The notes beneath the pieces are model-generated. The model saw only the letters and a list, made by a program, of their open reading frames with translations, had not been told where the DNA came from and did not search any database. A stretch of 34,710 nucleotides of DNA from Clostridia bacterium (GTDB taxonomy: Bacteria > Bacillota > Clostridia > Oscillospirales > Acutalibacteraceae). The DNA lies in NCBI GenBank assembly GCA_017443805.1, contig JAFSXY010000080.1:1-34710 (forward strand), in the 5' to 3' direction. The translations under genes and the position numbers were made by a program. Shown here in pieces: positions 7,660 to 16,163 of the stretch (the stretch's first letter is position 1; each line of letters begins with the position of its first letter).

Positions 7660-8610
7660 ATGTATCTGCTTTCCGTTTTTGCCAAACGGCAGACGACGGC
7701 CTTGTCTGAGCTCCCCGCCGTATTCGCAAGGATCGCCAAAGCGCTTTTTTCGCTTGATTTTAAGCGTGTGACGGCCTTGTTTACGGTTGCGGGGCAGCTG
7801 TTCGGCGCTTTTTTCGCGGGTACGCCCGTCACGCCGTACAAGGACAGCATCGATATGGACCGTTTTGAGCTGGTCTGGGAGGACGACTTCGATCACGGAT
7901 TTGATACCGCGGTCTGGCAGGGACATTACGTTTACGGTGCAGACGATACCCAGCTGCGGGATACCGCGTGGTGGAACCGTGAGCAGGTCAGTTTTACCGA
8001 GGACGGCTGCTTAAAGCTGACCGTATCCTACCGCGAGGACGGGCCCAAAGGCGCAGGGTATTATTCTTACGGCATGGAGACCAATCCGAACAAAAATTAT
8101 TCCGGCGACCATACGGGCTACGAGCAGCTGTACGGCTATTTTGAGATCCGCTGCATCCTGCCCAAGGGCGCGGGGCTGAATCCCGCCTTCTGGCTGCTGA
8201 CGGACGGCATGTGGGACGACGATACCGACGGCGGCGTGTCCGGCGCGGAGATCGACGTATTTGAAACGCCTACGGATTACGATACGGACGGGAAGTTCTT
8301 CGGCTCCGTCTATCATACGATCCACGTGGACGCCTACGGCGACGCGCACCGTATGGAGCAGCAGGGCGACTATTACGCCGACGATCCCTATAACAAATTC
8401 AACACCTACGGCGTGGAGTGGAACAGCGAGGAGTATATTTTCTATATCAACGGCGTGGAGACGGCAAGGACCGGCTTCGGCGGCGTGTGTCAGGTGCCGC
8501 TGTACCTGATCATTTCCGTCGGCGTCAACGATAACGTCTTTGAAAATGATTTTCTGCCTTCGTCTATGCTGGTGGACTACGTGCGGTGCTATCAGTACCG
8601 GTCGCGCTGA
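7660..8610 (+). CDS. Glycoside hydrolase family 16 (laminarinase/beta-glucanase-like)
   Basis: A 316-residue protein whose residues ~68-315 form a GH16 domain. The active-site motif ExDxxE is exact: E197 (nucleophile), D199 and E202 (acid/base) in AEIDVFE. The flanking NPAFWLL and YGVEWNSEEYIFYING segments are typical of laminarinase-like GH16 enzymes that cut beta-1,3 or mixed-linkage glucans. The ATG has AAGGGAGG 7 bases upstream. The N-terminus lacks a classical signal peptide: about 40 mostly helical residues precede a hydrophobic stretch (~42-58) that could act as a signal anchor, so the enzyme may be membrane-tethered or cytoplasmic. Together with the divergent GH4 gene it suggests a small glycan-use cluster, though no sugar transporter is beside it. 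Confidence 0.92.
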   Translation: MYLLSVFAKRQTTALSELPAVFARIAKALFSLDFKRVTALFTVAGQLFGAFFAGTPVTPYKDSIDMDRFELVWEDDFDHGFDTAVWQGHYVYGADDTQLRDTAWWNREQVSFTEDGCLKLTVSYREDGPKGAGYYSYGMETNPNKNYSGDHTGYEQLYGYFEIRCILPKGAGLNPAFWLLTDGMWDDDTDGGVSGAEIDVFETPTDYDTDGKFFGSVYHTIHVDAYGDAHRMEQQGDYYADDPYNKFNTYGVEWNSEEYIFYINGVETARTGFGGVCQVPLYLIISVGVNDNVFENDFLPSSMLVDYVRCYQYRSR

Positions 8611-8705
8611 AAGAATAAGCGAAAAAAAAGAAAAGGGGCCGTTGGGCGCCGTCACTTAGGGATTTGTATGCCGCAGCGGCGCATTTATTTGCGAAATACT
8701 GTGTT

Positions 8706-8744
8706 GCAGGGGTCGGATATCCGTCAGGATTATCCGACCCCTGC
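8706..8744. repeat. Internal hairpin A of the palindromic element
   Basis: Perfect 14-bp arms, GCAGGGGTCGGATA (8706-8719) and its complement (8731-8744), enclose an 11-base loop. The top of the stem and the loop resemble the reverse complement of hairpin C. Confidence 0.85.
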
Positions 8745-8819
8745 GTCTTGTCTTTCACAAAAACTGCATCCACTGCGGTGCGAAGCAGTTTTTCTCCGGC
8801 TGTTTTTTGTTCTAACAAT

Positions 8820-8864
8820 CTGCCCGGCAAGGGATAATCCCGGCGGATATCCCTTGCCGGGCAG
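8820..8864. repeat. Internal hairpin C of the palindromic element
   Basis: Perfect 17-bp arms, CTGCCCGGCAAGGGATA (8820-8836) and its complement (8848-8864), enclose an 11-base loop. The GGATA-N11-TATCC core is shared with the reverse complement of hairpin A, and 9 of 11 loop bases agree, while the lower stems differ. Confidence 0.9.
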
Positions 8865-8942
8865 GCAGTTCAGGCGGAAAAGAGCGGTGAAAAACCATAT
8901 AAATCCCTAAGTGAGAGCGCCCCTTGCAGCAGCCCTGTGTTT

Positions 8943-10349
8943 TTATTTACGGATCTTTGTTTTCTTTTCGTCAAAATATGATTGTGTGATCTGCCCGACC
9001 AGTCCGGCAAGCGGGAGCAGGGCGACCAAATTCGGCAGCGCCATCAGCCCGTTCAGGGTGTCGGAGATCTCCCACATCAGCGTGCCGCTGCCGGACGCGC
9101 CGATCACGCAGACCGCAATAAAGATGATCTTATAGATCAGAGAAACGGTTTTGTTGTTATGGCTGATATAGCCCCAGCAGGCGTCTCCGTAATAGCTCCA
9201 GCCGAGAATGGTGGAAAGCGCAAAAAACAGCAGGCTGATCTGTATGACCGTGCCGCCGAAGGTACCGGGCAGGATCTCGTTGAACGCATATACGGCAGCC
9301 GCGCCCTTGGAATCAAACGCCGAGAGGCCTTCCGCCGTATTCAGAATGCCGGACAGCAGTACGGCGATCGCCGTGATGGTGCAGATGACGACGGTATCCA
9401 AAAAGACCTCAAATACGCCCCACATGGCCTGCTCCGCCGGTTCCTCCGTGCTGGAAGCCGCATGGGCGATCGGCGCGGAACCCAGGCCCGCTTCGTTTGA
9501 AAAAACGCCGCGGGAAACGCCCTGCCGGATGGCAAGCATCATGGCGTAGCCGAACACGCCGCCGCCGACCGCCTGCATGGAAAATGCGCTGCGGAAAATG
9601 GAGGCGAAAACGCCGGGTACGTCCGGCAGGCGGATCACCACGACAACAATGCCGGCCAAAATGTAAAACGCGCCCATAAACGGAACAAGATATGAAGTAA
9701 CAGTGCCGATGCGCTTGACGCCGCCCAGTATGACGACGGCCACCAGAACGGCGAGAATGACGCCGGTGATCAGCGGATCCAGCCCCGTCAGACCTTTTAT
9801 TGCGCCGGCGATCTCGCAGCTTTGGGCAATGTTGCCGATGCCGAAGCTCGCAAGGCCTCCCAATACCGCAAAAATTACGGCAAGCCATTTCCACCGTTTG
9901 CCGAGTCCTTCGGTGATATAATACATCGGTCCGCCGTGGTACTGCCCGTTTTCATCCTTTTGCCGGAATTTTACGGCCAGGGCGATCTCGGCGTATTTGG
10001 TGCACATGCCGAAAAAGGCGGAGACCCACATCCAGAACACGGCGCCGGGGCCGCCCGCGAAAATCGCGCCGGTCACGCCGGCAATGTTGCCTGTGCCAAC
10101 GGTGCCGGCAAGCGCCGTGCTGACCGCCTGAAACGGCGACAGATTTTTGCCGTCGTCTTTCCGGCCTTTCGTAAACAGCGTGCCGATGGTATGCCGCATG
10201 ATATAGCCGAATTTGCGTATCTGCACAAATCGCGTGCGGATACTCAGATAAATGCCGGTGCCCACCAAAAGCACCAGCATGACAGGTCCCCATGCAAAAC
10301 CGTTGACGGCGTCGTTTGCCTGTTTTATCCATTCTGCAAACCAATTCAT
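8943..10349 (-). CDS. Alanine/glycine:cation symporter (AGCS family, AlsT-like)
   Basis: A 468-residue polytopic membrane protein with about ten or eleven hydrophobic segments, normal for sodium-coupled alanine/glycine transporters. The family signature is visible in SNEAGLGSAPIAHAA (roughly residues 280-294). The N-terminal YLSIRTRFVQIRKFGY and GTVGTGNIAGV segments are also typical. It would import alanine or glycine (or a related small amino acid) with Na+ across the cytoplasmic membrane. The ATG at 10349 has only a distant AAGGA (about 14 bases upstream) with a weaker CGGA immediately before it, so the exact start is less certain than the family. A consensus promoter lies 49 bases upstream, and a three-copy dyad array lies further upstream, between this gene and the divergent secreted-protein gene. 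Confidence 0.92.
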   Translation of the reverse strand: MNWFAEWIKQANDAVNGFAWGPVMLVLLVGTGIYLSIRTRFVQIRKFGYIMRHTIGTLFTKGRKDDGKNLSPFQAVSTALAGTVGTGNIAGVTGAIFAGGPGAVFWMWVSAFFGMCTKYAEIALAVKFRQKDENGQYHGGPMYYITEGLGKRWKWLAVIFAVLGGLASFGIGNIAQSCEIAGAIKGLTGLDPLITGVILAVLVAVVILGGVKRIGTVTSYLVPFMGAFYILAGIVVVVIRLPDVPGVFASIFRSAFSMQAVGGGVFGYAMMLAIRQGVSRGVFSNEAGLGSAPIAHAASSTEEPAEQAMWGVFEVFLDTVVICTITAIAVLLSGILNTAEGLSAFDSKGAAAVYAFNEILPGTFGGTVIQISLLFFALSTILGWSYYGDACWGYISHNNKTVSLIYKIIFIAVCVIGASGSGTLMWEISDTLNGLMALPNLVALLPLAGLVGQITQSYFDEKKTKIRK

Positions 10350-10397
10350 TCCGTTTCTGCGCTTCCTTTTTCACTTTTTATGATATGATCCGTCCCT

Positions 10398-10426
10398 ATT
10401 GTAAAAGACCGGATGCGCAATGTCAA
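10398..10426 (-). promoter_or_regulatory. Consensus promoter for the AGCS symporter gene
   Basis: On the minus strand, TTGACA (10426-10421), a 17-base spacer and TACAAT (10403-10398). The sequence TCTTTTACAATA around the -10 is identical to that of the GH4 promoter. Confidence 0.85.
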
Positions 10427-10476
10427 TCTTTTCTTTTTTTTCTTTAAAAAAATTCCCCAAGCCTTAATTCTCAAAA

Positions 10477-10536
10477 GGTTACAGCGCTGTAACCGCGGGT
10501 TACAAAACTGTCATCGCAGGTTACAAAGCTGTAACT
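10477..10536. promoter_or_regulatory. Operator-like array: three 18-bp dyads at 21-bp spacing
   Basis: Copy 1 (10477-10494) is the perfect palindrome GGTTACAGCGCTGTAACC. Copy 2 (10498-10515) is GGTTACAAAACTGTCATC and copy 3 (10519-10536) is GGTTACAAAGCTGTAACT, both imperfect versions of GTTACA-N4-TGTAAC. Starts are exactly 21 bases apart, two helical turns, so three protein dimers could bind on one face of the DNA. The array ends at the -35 box of the probable promoter for the plus-strand secreted protein and lies about 50 bases upstream of the divergent symporter promoter. No regulator gene is adjacent. Binding by a dimeric regulator is inference. Confidence 0.7.
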
Positions 10537-10564
10537 TGCTTTTTGATAAGATCGGGTTTATGCT
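10536..10564 (+). promoter_or_regulatory. Probable promoter of the secreted-protein gene
   Basis: TTGCTT (10536-10541), a 17-base spacer and TATGCT (10559-10564) lie 48 bases before the start codon. The -35 box abuts the third dyad of the operator array, as expected for an activator that contacts RNA polymerase. Confidence 0.5.
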
Positions 10565-10612
10565 TGTAAACGGTTGGAGCCAACACGAAATAAAATTCAG
10601 GAGATTCAAAAA

Positions 10613-11830
10613 ATGGAAACGAAAAAAAACACAAAAATCCTTGCGCTGATCCTTTGTATACTGATGCTTTTGTCCTGCCTGCCGCTGACGGCGCTGGCGG
10701 ACGGTCCTGCAAGCAAACTGCACTGCGTGGAAAACGCCGGCATATTAAGACCTGCGGGCGAGGGACGGATTCTTTCGGAAGAACCGGTCTATGATGAAAA
10801 CGGTTATGCGGTCGCATACCGGTATAATCTGATCGATCACATGTCGGACAGCGTTCTGGCGTCCATGGTCAGCGATGATGATTCCATTCATTTTATGGGA
10901 TGGGCGTCCGGGAATACCAACCCCGATTTGAACGGTTTTGTAGCCGTTAACAGAGACTGCGTTCAGTTTTATTCGGAAGATTTGGAATTGCGTTTTTCCT
11001 ATCCGGTTGAAAACATTGCGTTTGCGGTGTGTGACACAGATAACGGAAGCTCCCTTTCTACGTGTTGCGTGTATTATATCACAAACGAATGGGACGCTTT
11101 GTACGGGATCGATATGGCCGGCACCGTATCCACGTTGTTCACGTTCGGCAATACCTATCGCTATGTCGCGCTGGACGAGATAAACGGCCTGCTTGCCGTG
11201 ACGACAGATCCGATCGGCAACGAGAGGACCGGAGAACTGCTTGTTTATGATCTGCGCGCCGGACGCTTTGTTTTCCGGATGGATGATTCTTTTGAATTCT
11301 ATTATTTTTCAAAGGATTATCTGATTTGTGAAAGCCTGGGCTCCAATTACAGAGCGGGCTATTCACTGGATGATTACAGCATGGTGATCTCATATTGCTG
11401 TGATGAAAGCATTATAGACTATTCTCTTGTACAGGGCAGCAATTACCTGCTCGGCGAAGTGTATGTCACGGATAACGGTGAACCGTACTGGACGCTGCAG
11501 CTTATTGATCTGGGAACCGATATGGCTGCAAGTCTGGAAGACGGTTGGGGTGAAAATGCGATCCATTCGGCAGAATCCTTTATGTATTCCTGTGTTTACG
11601 CGGACGGAAGCGTTCCGTATCTGTATATCACGCTTGCATCCGATTCGGATCCGGATGCCGGTATTTACATAAGAGACTGTACTACTCTGCAATATACTTC
11701 GTTGTTCTGGGACGAAACCTGGGAGGAGGAAGAGTATACCGGCAAATTCCGTATCATTTACCGTCTGATCCAGAGACTGATCGAAAATCTCAAGGCGATT
11801 TTGGACTTTATGCGGATAAACGTCCGCTGA
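10613..11830 (+). CDS. Secreted protein of unknown function with C-terminal amphipathic helix
   Basis: A 405-residue protein I do not recognise. The ATG at 10613 is chosen because AGGAG (10599-10603) lies 9 bases upstream; an earlier in-frame ATG at 10574 lacks a site. The N-terminus is a clear signal peptide: a basic start (METKKNTK), hydrophobic core ILALILCILMLL, and a TALA-D cleavage site near residue 30. LLSC inside the core is a weak lipobox alternative. The body (30-375) is acidic, aromatic-rich and predicted by eye to be mostly beta strands (for example YYITNEWDALYGID, GELLVYDLRAGRFVF), reminiscent of beta-propeller blades; this is a guess. The last ~25 residues form a basic amphipathic helix (RIIYRLIQRLIENLKAIL) similar to the end of the large surface protein at 22610-25510. 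Its promoter adjoins the dyad array. Confidence 0.8.
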   Translation: METKKNTKILALILCILMLLSCLPLTALADGPASKLHCVENAGILRPAGEGRILSEEPVYDENGYAVAYRYNLIDHMSDSVLASMVSDDDSIHFMGWASGNTNPDLNGFVAVNRDCVQFYSEDLELRFSYPVENIAFAVCDTDNGSSLSTCCVYYITNEWDALYGIDMAGTVSTLFTFGNTYRYVALDEINGLLAVTTDPIGNERTGELLVYDLRAGRFVFRMDDSFEFYYFSKDYLICESLGSNYRAGYSLDDYSMVISYCCDESIIDYSLVQGSNYLLGEVYVTDNGEPYWTLQLIDLGTDMAASLEDGWGENAIHSAESFMYSCVYADGSVPYLYITLASDSDPDAGIYIRDCTTLQYTSLFWDETWEEEEYTGKFRIIYRLIQRLIENLKAILDFMRINVR

Positions 11831-11847
11831 TGGCCGGAATAATATAA

Positions 11848-11891
11848 AAAAGAACAGGCGTTCATACGATTTGCTGAACGCCTGTTCTTTT
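11848..11891. terminator. Bidirectional intrinsic terminator
   Basis: A perfect 17-bp stem (AAAAGAACAGGCGTTCA at 11848-11864 with its complement at 11875-11891) and a 10-base loop, followed by TGTTTTTTTT. It separates the plus-strand secreted protein from the 3' end of the minus-strand nucleoside locus and can end both transcripts. Confidence 0.93.
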
Positions 11892-11903
11892 GTTTTTTTT
11901 GCT

Positions 11904-12515
11904 TTATTTCAGATGATTGCGGATCTTATTCTCAATGACCTCCAATACCACGGGGTTGCGGCCGCCGACGGGGATGATGAAGTCCGCGTATTTTTTGCTC
12001 GGCTCCACAAACGCCTCGTGCATGGGCTTGACCGTGGTCAGGTACTGATCGATCACCGAGTCAAGCGACCGGCCGCGTTCTTTGGTATCCCGCTTGATCC
12101 TGCGCAGCACGCGCACGTCGGCGTCCGTGTCTACGTATAGTTTGATATCAAACATGGAACGCAGCTCCGGGTTTTCGAGGATCAGAATGCCGTCGACCAG
12201 AATGACGGAGGTGGGAACGACGGTGCGCGTTTCATGGCTGCGGTTGTGCACCGTATAATCGTAGACGGGGCATTCCACGGGCTTGCCGGCTTTCAGCTGT
12301 TTTAGATGCTCCGTTAAAAGCGCCGTGTCAAAAGCGTCCGGATGGTCGTAGTTCTGCTTGCAGCGCTCTTCAAACGGCATGTCGTCCTGCGCCTTGTAGT
12401 AATCGTCGTGGTTGATCACGGTCACCTCGTCGCCGAAAATATCCGACAGACGTTTTGTAAGCGTGCTTTTGCCGCTGCCCGAGCCGCCCGCGATGCCGAT
12501 AATCAGACTTGCCAT
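11904..12515 (-). CDS. udk: Uridine kinase
   Basis: A 203-residue P-loop kinase of normal length. It phosphorylates uridine and cytidine to UMP and CMP using ATP or GTP, feeding salvaged pyrimidine nucleosides into nucleotides. Visible are Walker A GGSGSGKST (residues 10-18), the NHDDYYK segment (substrate/catalytic Asp), YDHPDAFD, and the YDYTVHNRS segment typical of uridine-cytidine kinases. The ATG has AAGGA 7 bases upstream. It is the last gene of the nucleoside locus, 12 bases after the phosphorylase gene, and is followed by a strong terminator. Confidence 0.95.
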   Translation of the reverse strand: MASLIIGIAGGSGSGKSTLTKRLSDIFGDEVTVINHDDYYKAQDDMPFEERCKQNYDHPDAFDTALLTEHLKQLKAGKPVECPVYDYTVHNRSHETRTVVPTSVILVDGILILENPELRSMFDIKLYVDTDADVRVLRRIKRDTKERGRSLDSVIDQYLTTVKPMHEAFVEPSKKYADFIIPVGGRNPVVLEVIENKIRNHLK

Positions 12516-12527
12516 AGTTTTTTCCTT

Positions 12528-13826
<1,299 letters not shown>

Positions 13827-13827
13827 C

Positions 13828-14874
13828 TTATCTTGCTCCCTTGTCGTACGGGATACCCTCCGCCTTCGGCGCGCGGCTCTTCTTGGAGGTGAACGCCAGC
13901 ACGATCAGCACCGTTACGAAGGGGATCAGGTTGTAAAAATACATGTTCTTGAAAATCGCTTCATAAACGTTCTTGAACGTTTCGTTGTTTGCAAGCAAAT
14001 TCTGCATCCACATCTGCGCTTCCAACGGTTTGATCAGGCTTTTGTTATAGGTGACGGCAAGGCACTTCAAAAAGCCGAAGAGCAGGGACCCGAAGGCGAT
14101 GCCCGCAGGCTTCCAGTTGCCGAAGATCATAATGGCCAAAGCCAAGAAGCCCATGCCGGCGACGGTGCCCTCCGCCGTGCCGTTGGCGACGGTCGCAACG
14201 TAGGCGTAGCCGCCGAAGCCCGCCAGCGCACCGGAGATCGTGGTGCCGATATAGCGCATTTTCTTAACGTCGATGCCCACGCTTGCCGCGGCCTGCGGAT
14301 GTTCGCCGCACGCGCGCAGGCGCAGGCCGGTTTTTGTTTTGTAAATCCATACGGAAAGCAAAATAAAGACGGCCATGGCAAGGAAGGTGGAAATATAGGC
14401 CTTGTCAAAGAAGACCTGTCCCACGGCGCCCATATCGCCGTTGAGCAGCGCAAAACCGAAGTCGCGGTTATTGCCCGCGGCGTCGACAGCGGTCTGCATC
14501 TCCAGCTTGTCCTGTGAAAACAGGACCTTTGTGATGAAAAGCGTAATGGCAGGGGCCAAAAGGTTTAAGGCCGTGCCCCCTATGGTCTGATCCGCTTTCA
14601 GGTTGATTGCCGAGAACGACAACAGCAGCGAGAAGACCGCGCCGCTGGCGGCTGCGATCACAAGGCAGATCAGAAACAGCAGCTGGTTATGACTGACGAA
14701 ATACGGGTTTTTGCGCAGGAAGACCGCGGCAATGGCGCCGGCAAACGCGCCGAAGATCATAATACCGTCAAGGGCGATATTGATGATACCGCTGCGCTCG
14801 GCAAACATGCCGGCAAGCGCGACGATCAAAAGCGGGATCGCAAAAATCAGGGTTTTCTGTAAGAGGAAAATCAT
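13828..14874 (-). CDS. Nucleoside ABC transporter permease (NupC/YufQ-like)
   Basis: A 348-residue membrane protein of the BPD_transp_2 family with about eight to ten hydrophobic segments. Motifs typical of nucleoside-type permeases include ERSGIINIALDGIMIFGAF near the N-terminus and LRACGEHPQAAASVGID (about 187-203). It is the second of two permease subunits. Its start overlaps the stop of the preceding permease by four bases (ATGA), indicating translational coupling. With the ATPase and the Bmp-type lipoprotein it would form a complete nucleoside importer in the cytoplasmic membrane. Confidence 0.9.
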   Translation of the reverse strand: MIFLLQKTLIFAIPLLIVALAGMFAERSGIINIALDGIMIFGAFAGAIAAVFLRKNPYFVSHNQLLFLICLVIAAASGAVFSLLLSFSAINLKADQTIGGTALNLLAPAITLFITKVLFSQDKLEMQTAVDAAGNNRDFGFALLNGDMGAVGQVFFDKAYISTFLAMAVFILLSVWIYKTKTGLRLRACGEHPQAAASVGIDVKKMRYIGTTISGALAGFGGYAYVATVANGTAEGTVAGMGFLALAIMIFGNWKPAGIAFGSLLFGFLKCLAVTYNKSLIKPLEAQMWMQNLLANNETFKNVYEAIFKNMYFYNLIPFVTVLIVLAFTSKKSRAPKAEGIPYDKGAR

Positions 14875-16163
14875 TGATCGTCACCGTCCTTTCCGGTCGT
14901 TTGTGCAGGTTCCGGGGCGTCCTCCGCCGCCGGTTCGGGGGGCGTTTGCGTTTTCGGCGCGTTCACGGTCTCGTCAACTGCGAACGCTGGAGCGGGTTTT
15001 TCTTTCTTTTTTCCGCGTTTGTTTAAGAAATCACGGATGAATTTCGAGAAGCCCGCAAAGTAGATGATCACGGCGATAATGAGCTGCGGCACGTACTCGT
15101 TGAATTTCGTGGCGCCGGCAAGATAGGAACCGCCGGTATCGATATAACGCAGGAAGATGGCGGAGAAGATCACGGCGATGGGGTTGTTGCTGGCGAGCAG
15201 CGCCGCGGGAATGCCGTTGAAGCCCACGTTCGGCAGCGCCTGATAGGTGTTCCACTTGAAATCCTGCTGTCCGTTTAAGCACCATAACGCCGCGCCGCAG
15301 GCGGCCAATCCGCCGGCAAGTGCCATGGAGAGCATGATGTTGCGTTTTTCGTTCATGCCCGCGTACTTTGCGGCGTTCCGGTTGAAGCCGCAGGCCTTCA
15401 GTTCATACCCGAAGGTGGTCTTATTGAGCATGACGTACAGCAATACGGCGATCACGGATACGATGATGATGCTCACGTCAAGATAGGAGCCGGCGAAGAG
15501 CTTGTCCAGCCCGAAGGTGGCGGTGGAAACGCCGTTGGATATCGTTTTGCGGATGAAATTCGTTTTTGTTTCGGCGATGTTCACGAATTGCTGCTGGTTT
15601 GCGTAAAAGACCCAGGATACGACGTTCGCGGCGATCCAGTTTGTCAGGATGCAGACGATGACTTCGTTGACGTTGAACTTTGCCTTGAAAAAGCCGGGGA
15701 TCGCGCCCCAAACAACGCCGAGCAGCGTGCCTGTAAGCAGCGCCAGCGTCCAAATGACCCATGCGGGCATGCTGCCCTGCGGGATGCTTAAGGCGACCAA
15801 AAGACTGCCCATGGCGCCCATCAGGTACTGTCCCGGCGCGCCGATGTTGAACAGTCCCGTCTTGAACGCAAGGGAAACGGAAAGGCCCGTCATAATAAGC
15901 GGCGTTGCGGTAAAGAGCATATTGCCGCAGGTAAAGAGGATATCCCTGGGGTTGCCGGCGGCTGCGGGACCGCTGAGTACGATCTTTAAGCCCCGGAAGG
16001 CCTCCGAAATGGGGATATCCTTGGAAAAGACCGCCATAAAGAATAAAACGAGGAAGCCGACAAGCAGACCGCCGAGGATACAGATGAGCGACGAGATGAT
16101 CGACTGGATCGCGGGTTTGCGGAAAAAGGAAACTTTTTCTTTTGTTTGCGCTTTATTCTGCAT
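14871..16163 (-). CDS. Nucleoside ABC transporter permease (NupB/YufP-like)
   Basis: A 430-residue BPD_transp_2 permease with a cytoplasmic N-terminus and about ten hydrophobic segments. The FKTGLFNIGAPGQYLMGA segment and the LKACGFNRNAAKYAGM loop are characteristic of the YufP/NupB type. It starts inside the end of the ATPase gene (11-base overlap) with AAGGAGG 8 bases upstream. Unusual is a ~45-residue C-terminal tail rich in Lys, Pro, Ala and Glu (KKEKPAPAFAVDETV onward), which lies after the last membrane helix and looks disordered. The tail is not required for the fold and its role is unknown. Confidence 0.9.
   Translation of the reverse strand: MQNKAQTKEKVSFFRKPAIQSIISSLICILGGLLVGFLVLFFMAVFSKDIPISEAFRGLKIVLSGPAAAGNPRDILFTCGNMLFTATPLIMTGLSVSLAFKTGLFNIGAPGQYLMGAMGSLLVALSIPQGSMPAWVIWTLALLTGTLLGVVWGAIPGFFKAKFNVNEVIVCILTNWIAANVVSWVFYANQQQFVNIAETKTNFIRKTISNGVSTATFGLDKLFAGSYLDVSIIIVSVIAVLLYVMLNKTTFGYELKACGFNRNAAKYAGMNEKRNIMLSMALAGGLAACGAALWCLNGQQDFKWNTYQALPNVGFNGIPAALLASNNPIAVIFSAIFLRYIDTGGSYLAGATKFNEYVPQLIIAVIIYFAGFSKFIRDFLNKRGKKKEKPAPAFAVDETVNAPKTQTPPEPAAEDAPEPAQTTGKDGDDQ

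Larger units (their letters stand above)
8644..8922. mobile_element. MITE-like palindromic element with 27-bp terminal inverted repeats
   Basis: The left end (8644-8670) and the reverse complement of the right end (8896-8922) agree at 24 of 27 positions, including an uninterrupted TCACTTAGGGATTT. Between them lie three hairpins: 14-bp arms 8706-8719/8731-8744, 9-bp arms 8759-8767/8785-8793, and 17-bp arms 8820-8836/8848-8864. No ORF of convincing quality and no clear target-site duplication was seen. The element fills almost the whole space between the convergent GH16 and symporter genes (332 bases) and could also serve as their terminator. The small size, terminal repeats and lack of coding sequence fit a non-autonomous element; mobility is inference. 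Confidence 0.6.

Noticed and set aside
7486-7926. N-terminal extension of the GH4 gene to 7926
   Set aside because: It would cover both divergent promoters and part of the GH16 gene, and the canonical NAD-binding N-terminus starts at 7485.
8668-8910. 80-codon open frame inside the palindromic element
   Set aside because: The translation comes from the hairpin arms and has no motif; the structure explains the sequence better.
10350-10476. Glycine riboswitch upstream of the alanine/glycine symporter
   Set aside because: Such transporters are often preceded by one, but the promoter lies only 49 bases from the start codon, leaving no room for the aptamer.
10477-10536. Possible short CRISPR array
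   Set aside because: The units are contiguous dyads with only 3-base gaps, not repeats separated by unique spacers, and no cas genes are present.
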